From VYFG01 sp965248685 (GTDB taxonomy: Bacteria > Pseudomonadota > Gammaproteobacteria > Arenicellales > Poriferihabitantaceae), in contig CBDFKC010000004.1 of the NCBI GenBank assembly GCA_965248685.1, forward strand, positions 1,054,001 through 1,118,000: a stretch of 64,000 bases of DNA. The letters are read 5' to 3'. The notes beneath the pieces are model-generated. The model did not search any database. It saw nothing but the letters and a program-made list of their open reading frames with translations, and was not told the origin of the DNA. Of this stretch, positions 34,668 through 43,182 are shown piece by piece (the first letter of the stretch is position 1; each line of letters opens with the position of its first letter). The translations under genes and the position numbers were made by a program.

Positions 34668-34783
34668 TTAAAATTTGTCCGTGGATCATCGTTAAACCGG
34701 ATTTTACGGCACCGGCCAAGATAAGGTAACCTCGCGAATCAGATTCCCGTCAACCATTACTCAACAATTCACTCGGTTAAATC

Positions 34784-35836
34784 ATGCCTATACAAACAAC
34801 CTGCATTGGTGCCTACCCTAAACCCGATTACGTAAAGCTTCCCGACTGGTTTAATATCCCGGCGGGACCTGACACCTCGGACCCTACTAAGCAATGGCTG
34901 GATGCACTAGCTGAACTCGGCCCAGACGCCAATGCCATTATTACCAGGGGAATTGGAGAGGCGGTTCAGGATCAGGTAGGAGCAGGAATAGACATTCCGA
35001 CAGATGGCGAAATATCCCGGGAGAATTACATCCACTATCATTGCCGACATCTTCACGGGATAGATTTTGTCAACCTGACCAATAAAGAAGTTCGGGGTGG
35101 AACCTACAGCGCAAATTTACCCACGATCAACGGACTGGTTTCAGTCAGGGACTTGTTTCTTGCAGACGATTGGAAGAGAGCTCAAAAATTTACCGACCGG
35201 CCGGTTAAAATTACCATGCCAGGACCGATGACTGTTTCTGATACCAACTTTGACGAATTCTACAAAGACCCTAAAAAGTTGGGCGCTGACATCGCCGAAG
35301 CCCTCAATCAGGAGGTGCTGGCATTGGCCCAGGCGGGTTGTCAGCATATTCAAATCGACGAGCCCTTGTTTGCCAGGCGGCCCCAGGATGCGTTGGACTA
35401 TGGATTCGACAATCTTGAACGCGCATTCCACGGTTGTCCGGATCACGTCGTACGCACGGTGCATATGTGCTGCGGCTATCCGGATCGGCTGGACCATCCG
35501 AACTATCCAAAGGCCAATCCCGATGCCTATATGCGCATCGTAGATGCTATTGAAGACTCATCAATTGATGCGGTGTCCTTCGAAGACGCCCATCGACCCA
35601 ATGATCTGGCATTGCTTGAAAGACTGAAAACCACCACCGCCATATTTGGCGTGGTCGCCATCGCCAAGAGCCGGGTAGAGCCGGTTGACGAAATTCGCCA
35701 GCGCTTGCAAGCAGCGTTAAATCATATAGATCGTGACCGATTAATCGCTGCACCGGATTGTGGTTTAGGTTTACTAGGGCGTGAACTGGCGGTTGCAAAA
35801 ATGCGCAACCTGTCCGATGCCGCGAAAACTGTTTAG
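34784..35836 (+). CDS. Core-only MetE-like methyltransferase
   Basis: 350 residues, corresponding only to the C-terminal catalytic barrel of cobalamin-independent methionine synthase (MetE is about 750). IPTDGEISRENYIHYHC, KITMPGPMTVSD, IQIDEPLFARRP and VHMCCGYPDRLD are the expected folate/homocysteine and zinc-binding segments; the His and Cys of HMCC are probable zinc ligands. Core-only homologues use a range of methyl donors. Control by the divergent MocR and neighbours for methylated-amine use suggest a catabolic methyl donor, with homocysteine or another thiol as acceptor. Confidence 0.85.
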   Translation: MPIQTTCIGAYPKPDYVKLPDWFNIPAGPDTSDPTKQWLDALAELGPDANAIITRGIGEAVQDQVGAGIDIPTDGEISRENYIHYHCRHLHGIDFVNLTNKEVRGGTYSANLPTINGLVSVRDLFLADDWKRAQKFTDRPVKITMPGPMTVSDTNFDEFYKDPKKLGADIAEALNQEVLALAQAGCQHIQIDEPLFARRPQDALDYGFDNLERAFHGCPDHVVRTVHMCCGYPDRLDHPNYPKANPDAYMRIVDAIEDSSIDAVSFEDAHRPNDLALLERLKTTTAIFGVVAIAKSRVEPVDEIRQRLQAALNHIDRDRLIAAPDCGLGLLGRELAVAKMRNLSDAAKTV

Positions 35837-35850
35837 ATTGAACTTCAGGG

Positions 35851-35899
35851 TATAGGGTGGTGTAAAATCCTGCTGACTGTCAATTGACGTGACCCTATA
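35851..35899. promoter_or_regulatory. Inverted repeat TATAGGGT/ACCCTATA upstream of mmsA
   Basis: TATAGGGT (35851-35858) and ACCCTATA (35892-35899) form an 8-bp perfect inverted repeat with arms centred 41 bp apart (four helical turns), ending 17 bp before mmsA. It could be a looping operator or an RNA hairpin. No known regulator can be linked. Confidence 0.4.
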
Positions 35900-35916
35900 C
35901 AACGAGAACATTTCTA

Positions 35917-37434
35917 ATGAATAGAGCAATAAACGCACCCTTACACCATTACATTAACGGTAAGAAAGTACCGGGCGATGGCGGACGGACCGGGGATATT
36001 TTTAATCCGGCTACCGGTCAGGTGGTGAAACAGGTGCCGCTAGCCAGTCGCGCTGAAGTCGAACAGGCGATCGCCTGCGCCCAGGGCGCTTTTCCAGGAT
36101 GGGCGGCTACCCCAGCCGGGCGCCGAGCCCAGGTCATGTTTGCTTTTCGGGATTTGATCAAGAGCAATATGGATCGACTGGCTGAAGCCGTATCTTCGGA
36201 GCATGGAAAGACTCTGGATGATGCCAAGGGCTCCATTACCCGAGGTCTGGAAGTGGTCGAGTTTGCCTGCGGTATTTCCCAGATGTTAAAGGGGGAATTT
36301 TCCGAAACCGTTGCAACGGGCGTAGACTCCTGGAGTACTCGCCAGCCCCTCGGCGTCTGCGCGGGTATCACCCCGTTTAATTTTCCGGCAATGGTACCCA
36401 TGTGGATGTTCCCCATGGCCCTGGCATGTGGCAATACATTTATCCTCAAGCCCTCGGAAAAAGATCCATCCTGTCCGTTGTTGCTGGCGGAATTGATGAG
36501 CGAGGCGGGCTTGCCCGATGGCGTACTGAATGTGGTTAACGGGGACAAGGAAGCGGTAGATACATTGCTGACCGATCCGCGGATTCAAGCAGTTAGTTTC
36601 GTTGGTTCTACTGCCATTGGCGAATATATTTATCATACCGGCTCGGCCAATAATAAACGGGTTCAGGCGTTATGCGGTGCCAAGAATCATATGGCGGTTA
36701 TGCCCGATGCCGATATGGATCAGGTGGTTGACGCTGTCATGGGAGCGGCTTACGGTTCTGCGGGGGAGCGATGCATGGCGATTTCCGTGGTAGTTGCGGT
36801 GGGAGATGACACAGCGGACAGGTTGATTGAAAAACTGCTGCCCCGGGTTGAAGCCCTTAAAGTTGGCCCGTATACAGATCTAAGTTCGGAAATGGGGCCG
36901 GTAATCAATCCTGATGCTCGGGATCGGATCAATGGGTATATTGATAAAGGCCTAGCCGAGGGTGCGGATCTGGTGCGGGATGGCCGCGGAGTTTCAGTGC
37001 CGGATCATCCACAAGGATGTTTTGTCGGAGCAACTATTTTCGACAAAGTTACCACCGATATGAGCATCTATACCGACGAAATATTTGGCCCTGTATTGTC
37101 TATCGTTCGGGCAGAAACCTATGAGGAAGCGGTGCAGATGATCAACGACCATGAATATGGAAATGGTACTGCAATTTTTACCCGGGACGGTGATGCTGCC
37201 CGGGACTTCAGCAACCGGATTCAAATAGGCATGGTAGGGATCAATGTTCCCATTCCTGTACCCATGGCTTTTCACAGTTTTGGCGGATGGAAGCGATCGT
37301 TGTTTGGTGATCACTCTATCCATGGTCCGGAAGGCGTGCGGTTTTACACTCGTTTAAAGACGATTACCTCACGTTGGCCGTCAGGCATTCGATCTGGTGC
37401 GGTATTTAATTTCAAGGCTGGTGGAGAGCACTGA
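35917..37434 (+). CDS. mmsA: CoA-acylating methylmalonate-semialdehyde dehydrogenase
   Basis: 505 residues, aldehyde dehydrogenase family. The catalytic Cys lies in GSAGERCMAISV and LGVCAGITPFNFPAMVPMWM is highly typical of MmsA. The GSTAIGEYIYHTGSANNKRVQALCGAKNHM stretch (about residues 228-257) also marks the acylating branch. The enzyme turns methylmalonate or malonate semialdehyde plus CoA and NAD+ into propionyl- or acetyl-CoA. It would serve valine, inositol or beta-alanine-type breakdown, and malonate semialdehyde also arises in some DMSP pathways. Separated from the MetE-like gene by 80 bp. Confidence 0.92.
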   Translation: MNRAINAPLHHYINGKKVPGDGGRTGDIFNPATGQVVKQVPLASRAEVEQAIACAQGAFPGWAATPAGRRAQVMFAFRDLIKSNMDRLAEAVSSEHGKTLDDAKGSITRGLEVVEFACGISQMLKGEFSETVATGVDSWSTRQPLGVCAGITPFNFPAMVPMWMFPMALACGNTFILKPSEKDPSCPLLLAELMSEAGLPDGVLNVVNGDKEAVDTLLTDPRIQAVSFVGSTAIGEYIYHTGSANNKRVQALCGAKNHMAVMPDADMDQVVDAVMGAAYGSAGERCMAISVVVAVGDDTADRLIEKLLPRVEALKVGPYTDLSSEMGPVINPDARDRINGYIDKGLAEGADLVRDGRGVSVPDHPQGCFVGATIFDKVTTDMSIYTDEIFGPVLSIVRAETYEEAVQMINDHEYGNGTAIFTRDGDAARDFSNRIQIGMVGINVPIPVPMAFHSFGGWKRSLFGDHSIHGPEGVRFYTRLKTITSRWPSGIRSGAVFNFKAGGEH

Positions 37435-37508
37435 TCACAGGTTTGGCTATGAATTCTAATCGATATTATTGGAAGTTATAGGCAAAATTTCTCTAAGACG
37501 GGCGGTGG

Positions 37509-38429
37509 CTAAATATTGTCACCGTTCCTGAGTATATTAGCCAGCCGGTCGGGATAATCTGTGGTAATAACCTCCACACCCCAGTCAATCATATTCTTCA
37601 TGTCGCTAATTTCATTGACGGTCCAGGCGCATACCGAAAGCCCGACACCCCTGGCTTCATGGATTAAAGCTGGCGTTAGGTCGGCGTAGTTACTCGACCA
37701 TACGGTAGCGCCAGTTGAAGCTATCATACGTGGGACGGAGTCGTCGAAATCGGCCAAATTCAGGCTGTCGGTCCAATCGCTGGGCATATTCTTGATTGGC
37801 GATCTTGGGTTACCATCGAGCTGTAAGTCTGTTAACAACCCCCGCAATATATTGGGCTCGTGCTCACCAACTATTCGCATCAGTCGCCAATCAAAACTCT
37901 GGAAAAAAGTTCGATGAGAAATATCGTATCGTCGAATCGAATTCAAAACCAGACCGACATAATATTCGGGGGCGGGAATCAGATCAGGTTGCATCGGATT
38001 ACTTTTTAGTTCGAGATTGATTATGGTCTTGTCGTCAGAATATTCGAGTACATATTCGATAAATTGATCGAGGCTGGGAATCCGAGTATTAGGTATCGAC
38101 ACCTGTTCTGGAAACCTGGCTGTATAGCCTGAACCAGGGCGCAGGGTACCGACGTCATATTGACTCAGCTGTTCAAAGGTTAAATTTCGCAACGGTGTCG
38201 GCACTGATATCCAGCGCCGGTGGAGGTCTCTTGTGAAGTGAGGAGACAGCGTTAGATCGTGATGAATGACGACAAAATTATCCTGGCTAACGCATAGGTC
38301 CACTTCAATCCCATCTACTCCAGATTCGATCGCATATTTAACTCCCGCCAGGGTATTTTCAGGGCATCGACCCCGGGCACCCCGATGACCGTGTATATGT
38401 GGGTTATTATTTTTAATTGATTTTCTCAT
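37509..38429 (-). CDS. ugpQ: Glycerophosphodiester phosphodiesterase
   Basis: 306 residues, no signal peptide, so cytosolic (UgpQ-like). IHGHRGARGRCPENTLAG near the N-terminus contains the catalytic HRG and E-N of the family, GVDGIEVDLCVSQDNFVVIHHD holds the metal-binding E-D and H residues (given as positions ~34-55). The C-terminal CAWTVNEISDMKNMIDWGVEVITTDYP (~270-296) is typical. The enzyme splits glycerophosphodiesters into glycerol-3-phosphate and an alcohol. Glycerophosphocholine would yield choline and thus link to betaine/dimethylglycine use, which is inference. Confidence 0.93.
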   Translation of the reverse strand: MRKSIKNNNPHIHGHRGARGRCPENTLAGVKYAIESGVDGIEVDLCVSQDNFVVIHHDLTLSPHFTRDLHRRWISVPTPLRNLTFEQLSQYDVGTLRPGSGYTARFPEQVSIPNTRIPSLDQFIEYVLEYSDDKTIINLELKSNPMQPDLIPAPEYYVGLVLNSIRRYDISHRTFFQSFDWRLMRIVGEHEPNILRGLLTDLQLDGNPRSPIKNMPSDWTDSLNLADFDDSVPRMIASTGATVWSSNYADLTPALIHEARGVGLSVCAWTVNEISDMKNMIDWGVEVITTDYPDRLANILRNGDNI

Positions 38430-38687
38430 TTATTTATTAATTATATTCTGTAACTATCTGAAATAATGCATTTTATACTGAAATCTTAGTGGGTATCTGT
38501 TACTATTTGAAACAATAAACGGCTTAATTTCGCGGTAGACATAGCGTAGACTACGCAATTGAGGTAGGTGTTTGGTAATTTATGATAAGAAATGATGCCG
38601 AATATGAATATAGTAAATAGTTTAAAACCAACGAACTGATCATGCGTCGTAGCGTAATCTGATGTTGGAGACCGCAAGAGATAGCAA

Positions 38688-41600
38688 ATGTTAGCAAGTA
38701 CCCCGAAGGTTAACTTGGACCCAACAATGCATATGATGAATAATTTGAAAATGAAGGATAACCGATACAGGTTTAACTTAATCAAAAGCCGTCGCTACCT
38801 GGTTAGCTTGATGGCTATGGTATTTGCCAGCCAATTATTTTCTACTGCGGTTGCTGCGCCAGTAAATGATTTTGTTCTGGCCGACGTTGATGAAACAGCG
38901 TTAATCAATGTACTGGTAAATGACACTGGTGGACCGGCAAATACTGATGTATGTATCGAAGATCAGGGCACGCCGCTCACCTGCGATGCCGATGGCATCG
39001 TTACGATTGCGGGAGAAGGAACCTATACGTTAATAGGCACCAGTATTCAGTTTGTCCCTGAAGCGGGATTCAGTGGACTGACTACACCTATTAATTATCT
39101 TGTAAATGGAGGAACCGAAGCAGGGAGAATTGACGTTGTCATCAACGAACGATCATTGTGCGACGCAGGAGGAGCTATAGAGCCTTATATAATGGGTAAT
39201 CCAGCAGGGACTGATCGTCTGGTGGTATTTCAAGTAGATGATGGAACCGCCTCCAACCAAACCACGACAGCACAGGTTGAGATAGATCATGATGTCCAGG
39301 CGGCTATTGATGGTGTCTCTCGAGTAAATCAGATTAACAGCTTTGGTTTGGATACCGCAAGAAATTACGCTTTTTACGTTGATAATTCCCAGGGGGATAG
39401 GGCCACTGCTTCACCCGGTGCCAACGGGAATAATGTGTTGTTTATGCTGGATGCTACAACCCAGACGTTATACGAGATTATTGGTCCAAATTCAGGTACG
39501 GCTTTTAATGATTTTGGGGATATTGGGGTTTCTACATGCAATAGCGGGGGAGGTGGTGGTTTTGGAACTGAGCTTGGCGGCGCCGCCGGGGAATATTTCG
39601 GTGGGTCTTATTACTTTGGTATTGAAGAAGATCAAGGTTGCGGGGGAGGTGTCGATGCAGACGGTGACGGGCGTACATTTGATCAAGTATATAGAATAGA
39701 TCTGGACTACAGCGTTTTTCCGCCAGTTCCAATTCCTCCAGCAATTCTGGTTTGGGAATTTGACCCGGTGAATGCCGGTGGGGTGGGATCAGGACTTAGT
39801 CATGACTGGGGAGATATACTGATTATGCCCGATGATCCAGATGGGATTCCTGGGACCGGGGATGAGCGCCTGATTTTGCTCGACTTTGATCGTAATCAAG
39901 GGGCCGGAAATACAGATTTTATTCATCGAATAGATATAACTGATCCGACCAATGCTACATTGGTCGAAGTAAATGCTGGCGGTAATGACGAAATCGGCCA
40001 GGGCGCGATAGCGTTTGATAACACCGTTTATGTTTTCCTTGCGTCGGGGGATGAGATTGCAACCTATGACGTTCAAGGAGCGGCATTTGACGGAGATGGA
40101 ATAGGGCAGGTATCCGCAGATATCGAAATTATCGGTTCTGCCGCAACCTGGCCAGAAGGTGCGCAAAGCGTCGACGGATCCTCCTGCGTCGATCCCACAG
40201 GGGAGCTTCCTGTGACAATGAGTTATTTCCAGAGCCGTGAGTTGTCAAGCAAACTTGAAGTTCGATGGCAAACGTCTACCGAGACATTTACTGCTGGTTT
40301 TAATATCTGGGGACAGGTTAACAATGAATGGGTTCAGTTGAATAAGGCCATCGTCCGGACTAGGGTATTGGATTCAGTGGTTCCGCGAAATTACCGGGTC
40401 AAGTTGGTTGTGGGTGACCTGGATGGGCCGTTAACAAGATTGGCAATGACCAGTGTGGATGTTAATGGTCATGAAGAAGGGTTTGGTCCGTTTGAATTGG
40501 GCGAGAGATACGGAACCGAAACCAGTTTTGAACCGATACCTTGGGATACCATACGGGCTGAATACAATGATCGGATGACTGAACGGGACTATGTTCTAGT
40601 TAATCATCGGTGGCGTAAAATGAATGCCAGACTTGAAGCCCGTTTGGCCAGCAAAGCCGCTAGTGCAGAAGTTCTTGCTCATATTGGCACGGATAAAGAT
40701 GGCATGGTGCGTATAACATACGCTGAATTGCTGTCTGCCGGTATCGATCTGTCGACCGTTAAAAAATCTCATGTTGCATTGACCTATAAAGGCCAGCCGG
40801 TACCTCGTCGAGTTGGGGGTCCAGGCAGACAATTTGGCCCGGGCTCATACCTGGATTTTTACGGCGAAGCGCCGAAGGGCAGCGATGCGTTATATATCCC
40901 AGAGAATGTGTATCAATTGGGCAAGGATTCGACCAAAGCGTTGCCGGTAAAACGAATTAAGCGGCGGCCGGGTGATTCCCCCGGGACCTATCTGGCGACC
41001 AGCCGGGTCGAGGAGGACAATCAGTATTCGAATATATTGCCGAGCGGTGATCCGTTTTTGATGGCGATCCTGTTTGCTTTTGGTGGTAATGACGCGACCT
41101 TCCCGGCCTTGACCCAACCGGGCTATCCGGTGGAAGTATCGGCGGATATCGATACCACCCAGGAGAGTCGAATCGAAGTCCATTTGGGAGCAATCAGTAA
41201 TCCACCGGGGCAAGATCTGGACGGAGACGGTGCAACAGATCCGGACCATTCGGTAGAGATATTGATCAATGGCCATGCAGCGGTGCTGGATAACCCGACC
41301 ATGGACGGCTTTGGCGACTGGCTAGTGACTGGCACCCTGGCCCCCGGGATCTTGCAGCCGGGCAGCAATGAGTTGCGAATCCATATGTTGCCAACGGGTT
41401 ATATCCAGACTGATTTGGTGGCGCTAGACGGCTATGGAGTGCACTATCCGCGACCCTTGAATGTGGTTCTGGACAAGCTAGAAATTGGCGAGATAAATAG
41501 CGCGGCGAATGAGGGTGCAGAAGGCTATACGGTGAATGGTCTGAGCCAGCGCCGGGCCCATGTCTACGCGTTCAATCCCTCATCGGATGATCGTCCGGGA

Positions 41601-42923
41601 AATCTGGTGCGGCTGAAATCCAGGAGCCGCAAGCTGGGAGGGGGTTTGTATAGCGCAAGCTTCCCCACGGTGGGTGATAGTGGAGCCCGTTACTGGGTAT
41701 CGACAGCGGCGGAATTTGGTCAGGCATCGATTACCCCGAGCGCGGCGAGCAGTAACCTGCTATCCCGCCAGGGAGATTACCTGCTGATCGGCCACGGCAG
41801 CTTTCTGCCACTGTCCGGTCAGACGGAGTCGGGAGATCACAAGCTGAATGAATATATCGCAGCGAAGGAGTTAGAAGGTTATACCCCGGTGGTGGTGGAT
41901 ATCGCGGATATCGTTGAAGACTTTGGCTTTGGCATGAAGACCCCGGATGCACTGACGCGATACTTGAAGGCTGCGGATGCGGCATTTGCTTATGAGCATG
42001 CGTTGTTAATCGGTGGCAATGTGAATGATTACCTGAATAAGGTGGGAGATCCGGCGAATCCGCCGATCAGTTATATTCCGACCAAGTATGCGGTGACTTC
42101 GGAACGCCTGGTGTATACGCCGACGGATGCGTTGATAGTGGACTTTGACGGGGATGAATTGTCGGATAAGGCGCTAGGCCGCTGGCCGGTACGGACCGAA
42201 GCGGAGCTTGGATATATTGTGGACAAAACGCTGGCGTTCGGAAGTGCGAGCAGTGGTGTTTATCAGGATCGCACGGCGCTGTTGATAGCAGAAGAAGTGA
42301 CGCCCCAGGAAGGGTTTAACTTTAAACAGCAAATGGAGCGGATCAATAAGAAGTTGGAATCGTTGAATCCGTCAGATGCAGCAAACCCGATCAAATGGGA
42401 CGCGACTGCGGGCGCGGTGGACAGGATATATGTGGACGACATCATTGCCGAGGACCCGCCGGGGGGCTATCTGGCGGCGGCCCAGGTCCGGATCCAGGAT
42501 GGGATCAATCAACCGGATGGTCAGGCGCTAACAATATTCGGTGGTCATGGTGCGCCGATGAGTTGGTCATTTAATAATTTGATGACGCCGGCGATAGCAC
42601 AGAATAATCTGACTAATGCGGGGACGCCAACGTTAATGATGCCGATGGCGTGTTATACGACATTTTACAGCGAGACCAGTACCAACACGCTGGCGCATCA
42701 GTTATTACTGGCGGGAGACCAGGGAGCGGTTGCGATCCATGCGGCGGCGACGTTATCGCGTTATCTGGACAATGAACGGATGGGAACCGCTACGCTGCAG
42801 AATCAATTGATTGGTGGTCAAACTCTGGGTCAAGCGATCGAGCAGGCGCGCCAGTCGGTGAATGTACGGAACGTACAGATTAACTGGACGCTACTGGGAG
42901 ATCCTACCCTGCGCCTGGAGTAG
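38688..42923 (+). CDS. Secreted multidomain C25 (gingipain-type) protease, copy 1
   Basis: 1411 residues from ATG 38688; the in-frame ATGs at 38727 and 38751 are possible true starts since no strong ribosome site precedes 38688. A Sec signal peptide lies around residues 35-57 (SLMAMVFASQLFSTAVAA). Residues 58-155 form a beta-sandwich domain; ~155-500 a glycine/aspartate-rich, probably beta-propeller region. LPVTMSYF at ~507 starts a module shared with the next gene. The C-terminal ~330 residues are a C25 peptidase with dyad His1287 (GGHGAP) and Cys1322 (MACYTT), 35 residues apart as in gingipains. No T9SS sorting domain is visible after the protease. Substrate unknown. Confidence 0.87.
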   Translation: MLASTPKVNLDPTMHMMNNLKMKDNRYRFNLIKSRRYLVSLMAMVFASQLFSTAVAAPVNDFVLADVDETALINVLVNDTGGPANTDVCIEDQGTPLTCDADGIVTIAGEGTYTLIGTSIQFVPEAGFSGLTTPINYLVNGGTEAGRIDVVINERSLCDAGGAIEPYIMGNPAGTDRLVVFQVDDGTASNQTTTAQVEIDHDVQAAIDGVSRVNQINSFGLDTARNYAFYVDNSQGDRATASPGANGNNVLFMLDATTQTLYEIIGPNSGTAFNDFGDIGVSTCNSGGGGGFGTELGGAAGEYFGGSYYFGIEEDQGCGGGVDADGDGRTFDQVYRIDLDYSVFPPVPIPPAILVWEFDPVNAGGVGSGLSHDWGDILIMPDDPDGIPGTGDERLILLDFDRNQGAGNTDFIHRIDITDPTNATLVEVNAGGNDEIGQGAIAFDNTVYVFLASGDEIATYDVQGAAFDGDGIGQVSADIEIIGSAATWPEGAQSVDGSSCVDPTGELPVTMSYFQSRELSSKLEVRWQTSTETFTAGFNIWGQVNNEWVQLNKAIVRTRVLDSVVPRNYRVKLVVGDLDGPLTRLAMTSVDVNGHEEGFGPFELGERYGTETSFEPIPWDTIRAEYNDRMTERDYVLVNHRWRKMNARLEARLASKAASAEVLAHIGTDKDGMVRITYAELLSAGIDLSTVKKSHVALTYKGQPVPRRVGGPGRQFGPGSYLDFYGEAPKGSDALYIPENVYQLGKDSTKALPVKRIKRRPGDSPGTYLATSRVEEDNQYSNILPSGDPFLMAILFAFGGNDATFPALTQPGYPVEVSADIDTTQESRIEVHLGAISNPPGQDLDGDGATDPDHSVEILINGHAAVLDNPTMDGFGDWLVTGTLAPGILQPGSNELRIHMLPTGYIQTDLVALDGYGVHYPRPLNVVLDKLEIGEINSAANEGAEGYTVNGLSQRRAHVYAFNPSSDDRPGNLVRLKSRSRKLGGGLYSASFPTVGDSGARYWVSTAAEFGQASITPSAASSNLLSRQGDYLLIGHGSFLPLSGQTESGDHKLNEYIAAKELEGYTPVVVDIADIVEDFGFGMKTPDALTRYLKAADAAFAYEHALLIGGNVNDYLNKVGDPANPPISYIPTKYAVTSERLVYTPTDALIVDFDGDELSDKALGRWPVRTEAELGYIVDKTLAFGSASSGVYQDRTALLIAEEVTPQEGFNFKQQMERINKKLESLNPSDAANPIKWDATAGAVDRIYVDDIIAEDPPGGYLAAAQVRIQDGINQPDGQALTIFGGHGAPMSWSFNNLMTPAIAQNNLTNAGTPTLMMPMACYTTFYSETSTNTLAHQLLLAGDQGAVAIHAAATLSRYLDNERMGTATLQNQLIGGQTLGQAIEQARQSVNVRNVQINWTLLGDPTLRLE

Positions 42924-42931
42924 CTGCGGGT
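40206..42931 (+). repeat. 2726-bp duplicated 3' module, copy 1
   Basis: From the LPVT codons to TAGCTGCGGGT after the stop, this segment matches 44701-47426. Both are 2726 bp, so no net insertion or deletion has accumulated. The last ~1.5 kb has long runs of identical nucleotides, while the first part is more diverged. The homology passes the stop codon by 8 bp and then ends. Confidence 0.9.
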
Positions 42932-42943
42932 AAACAGTGTATT

Positions 42944-42974
42944 CCGGATCGGGTCTGTAAAAGGTCCGATCCGG
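42944..42974. terminator. GC-rich hairpin after C25 protease copy 1
   Basis: CCGGATCGG (42944-42952) and CCGATCCGG (42966-42974) form a perfect 9-bp stem 21 bp after the stop codon. No U-run follows, so it is a possible factor-assisted terminator. The second protease gene lacks this hairpin and starts ~200 bp downstream. The 247-bp gap otherwise shows nothing I can name. Confidence 0.5.
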
Positions 42975-43182
42975 ACGCAACCAAATTTGACCAGGCGGTA
43001 GTATCGATACCGACGAGGGGAATAAGCAAACACCCGCTATCTGGTCCAATACCTGATTCGACAATATTATTGCTCTATTTGCGGGCTGAAATAAATGTGG
43101 GGGATTCAGCTTCTGTATAGGACGATTTGATTAATCTGGTCTGGAATTTATCAGTACTGGTTAAAATTGGATGGGGGTTAAA

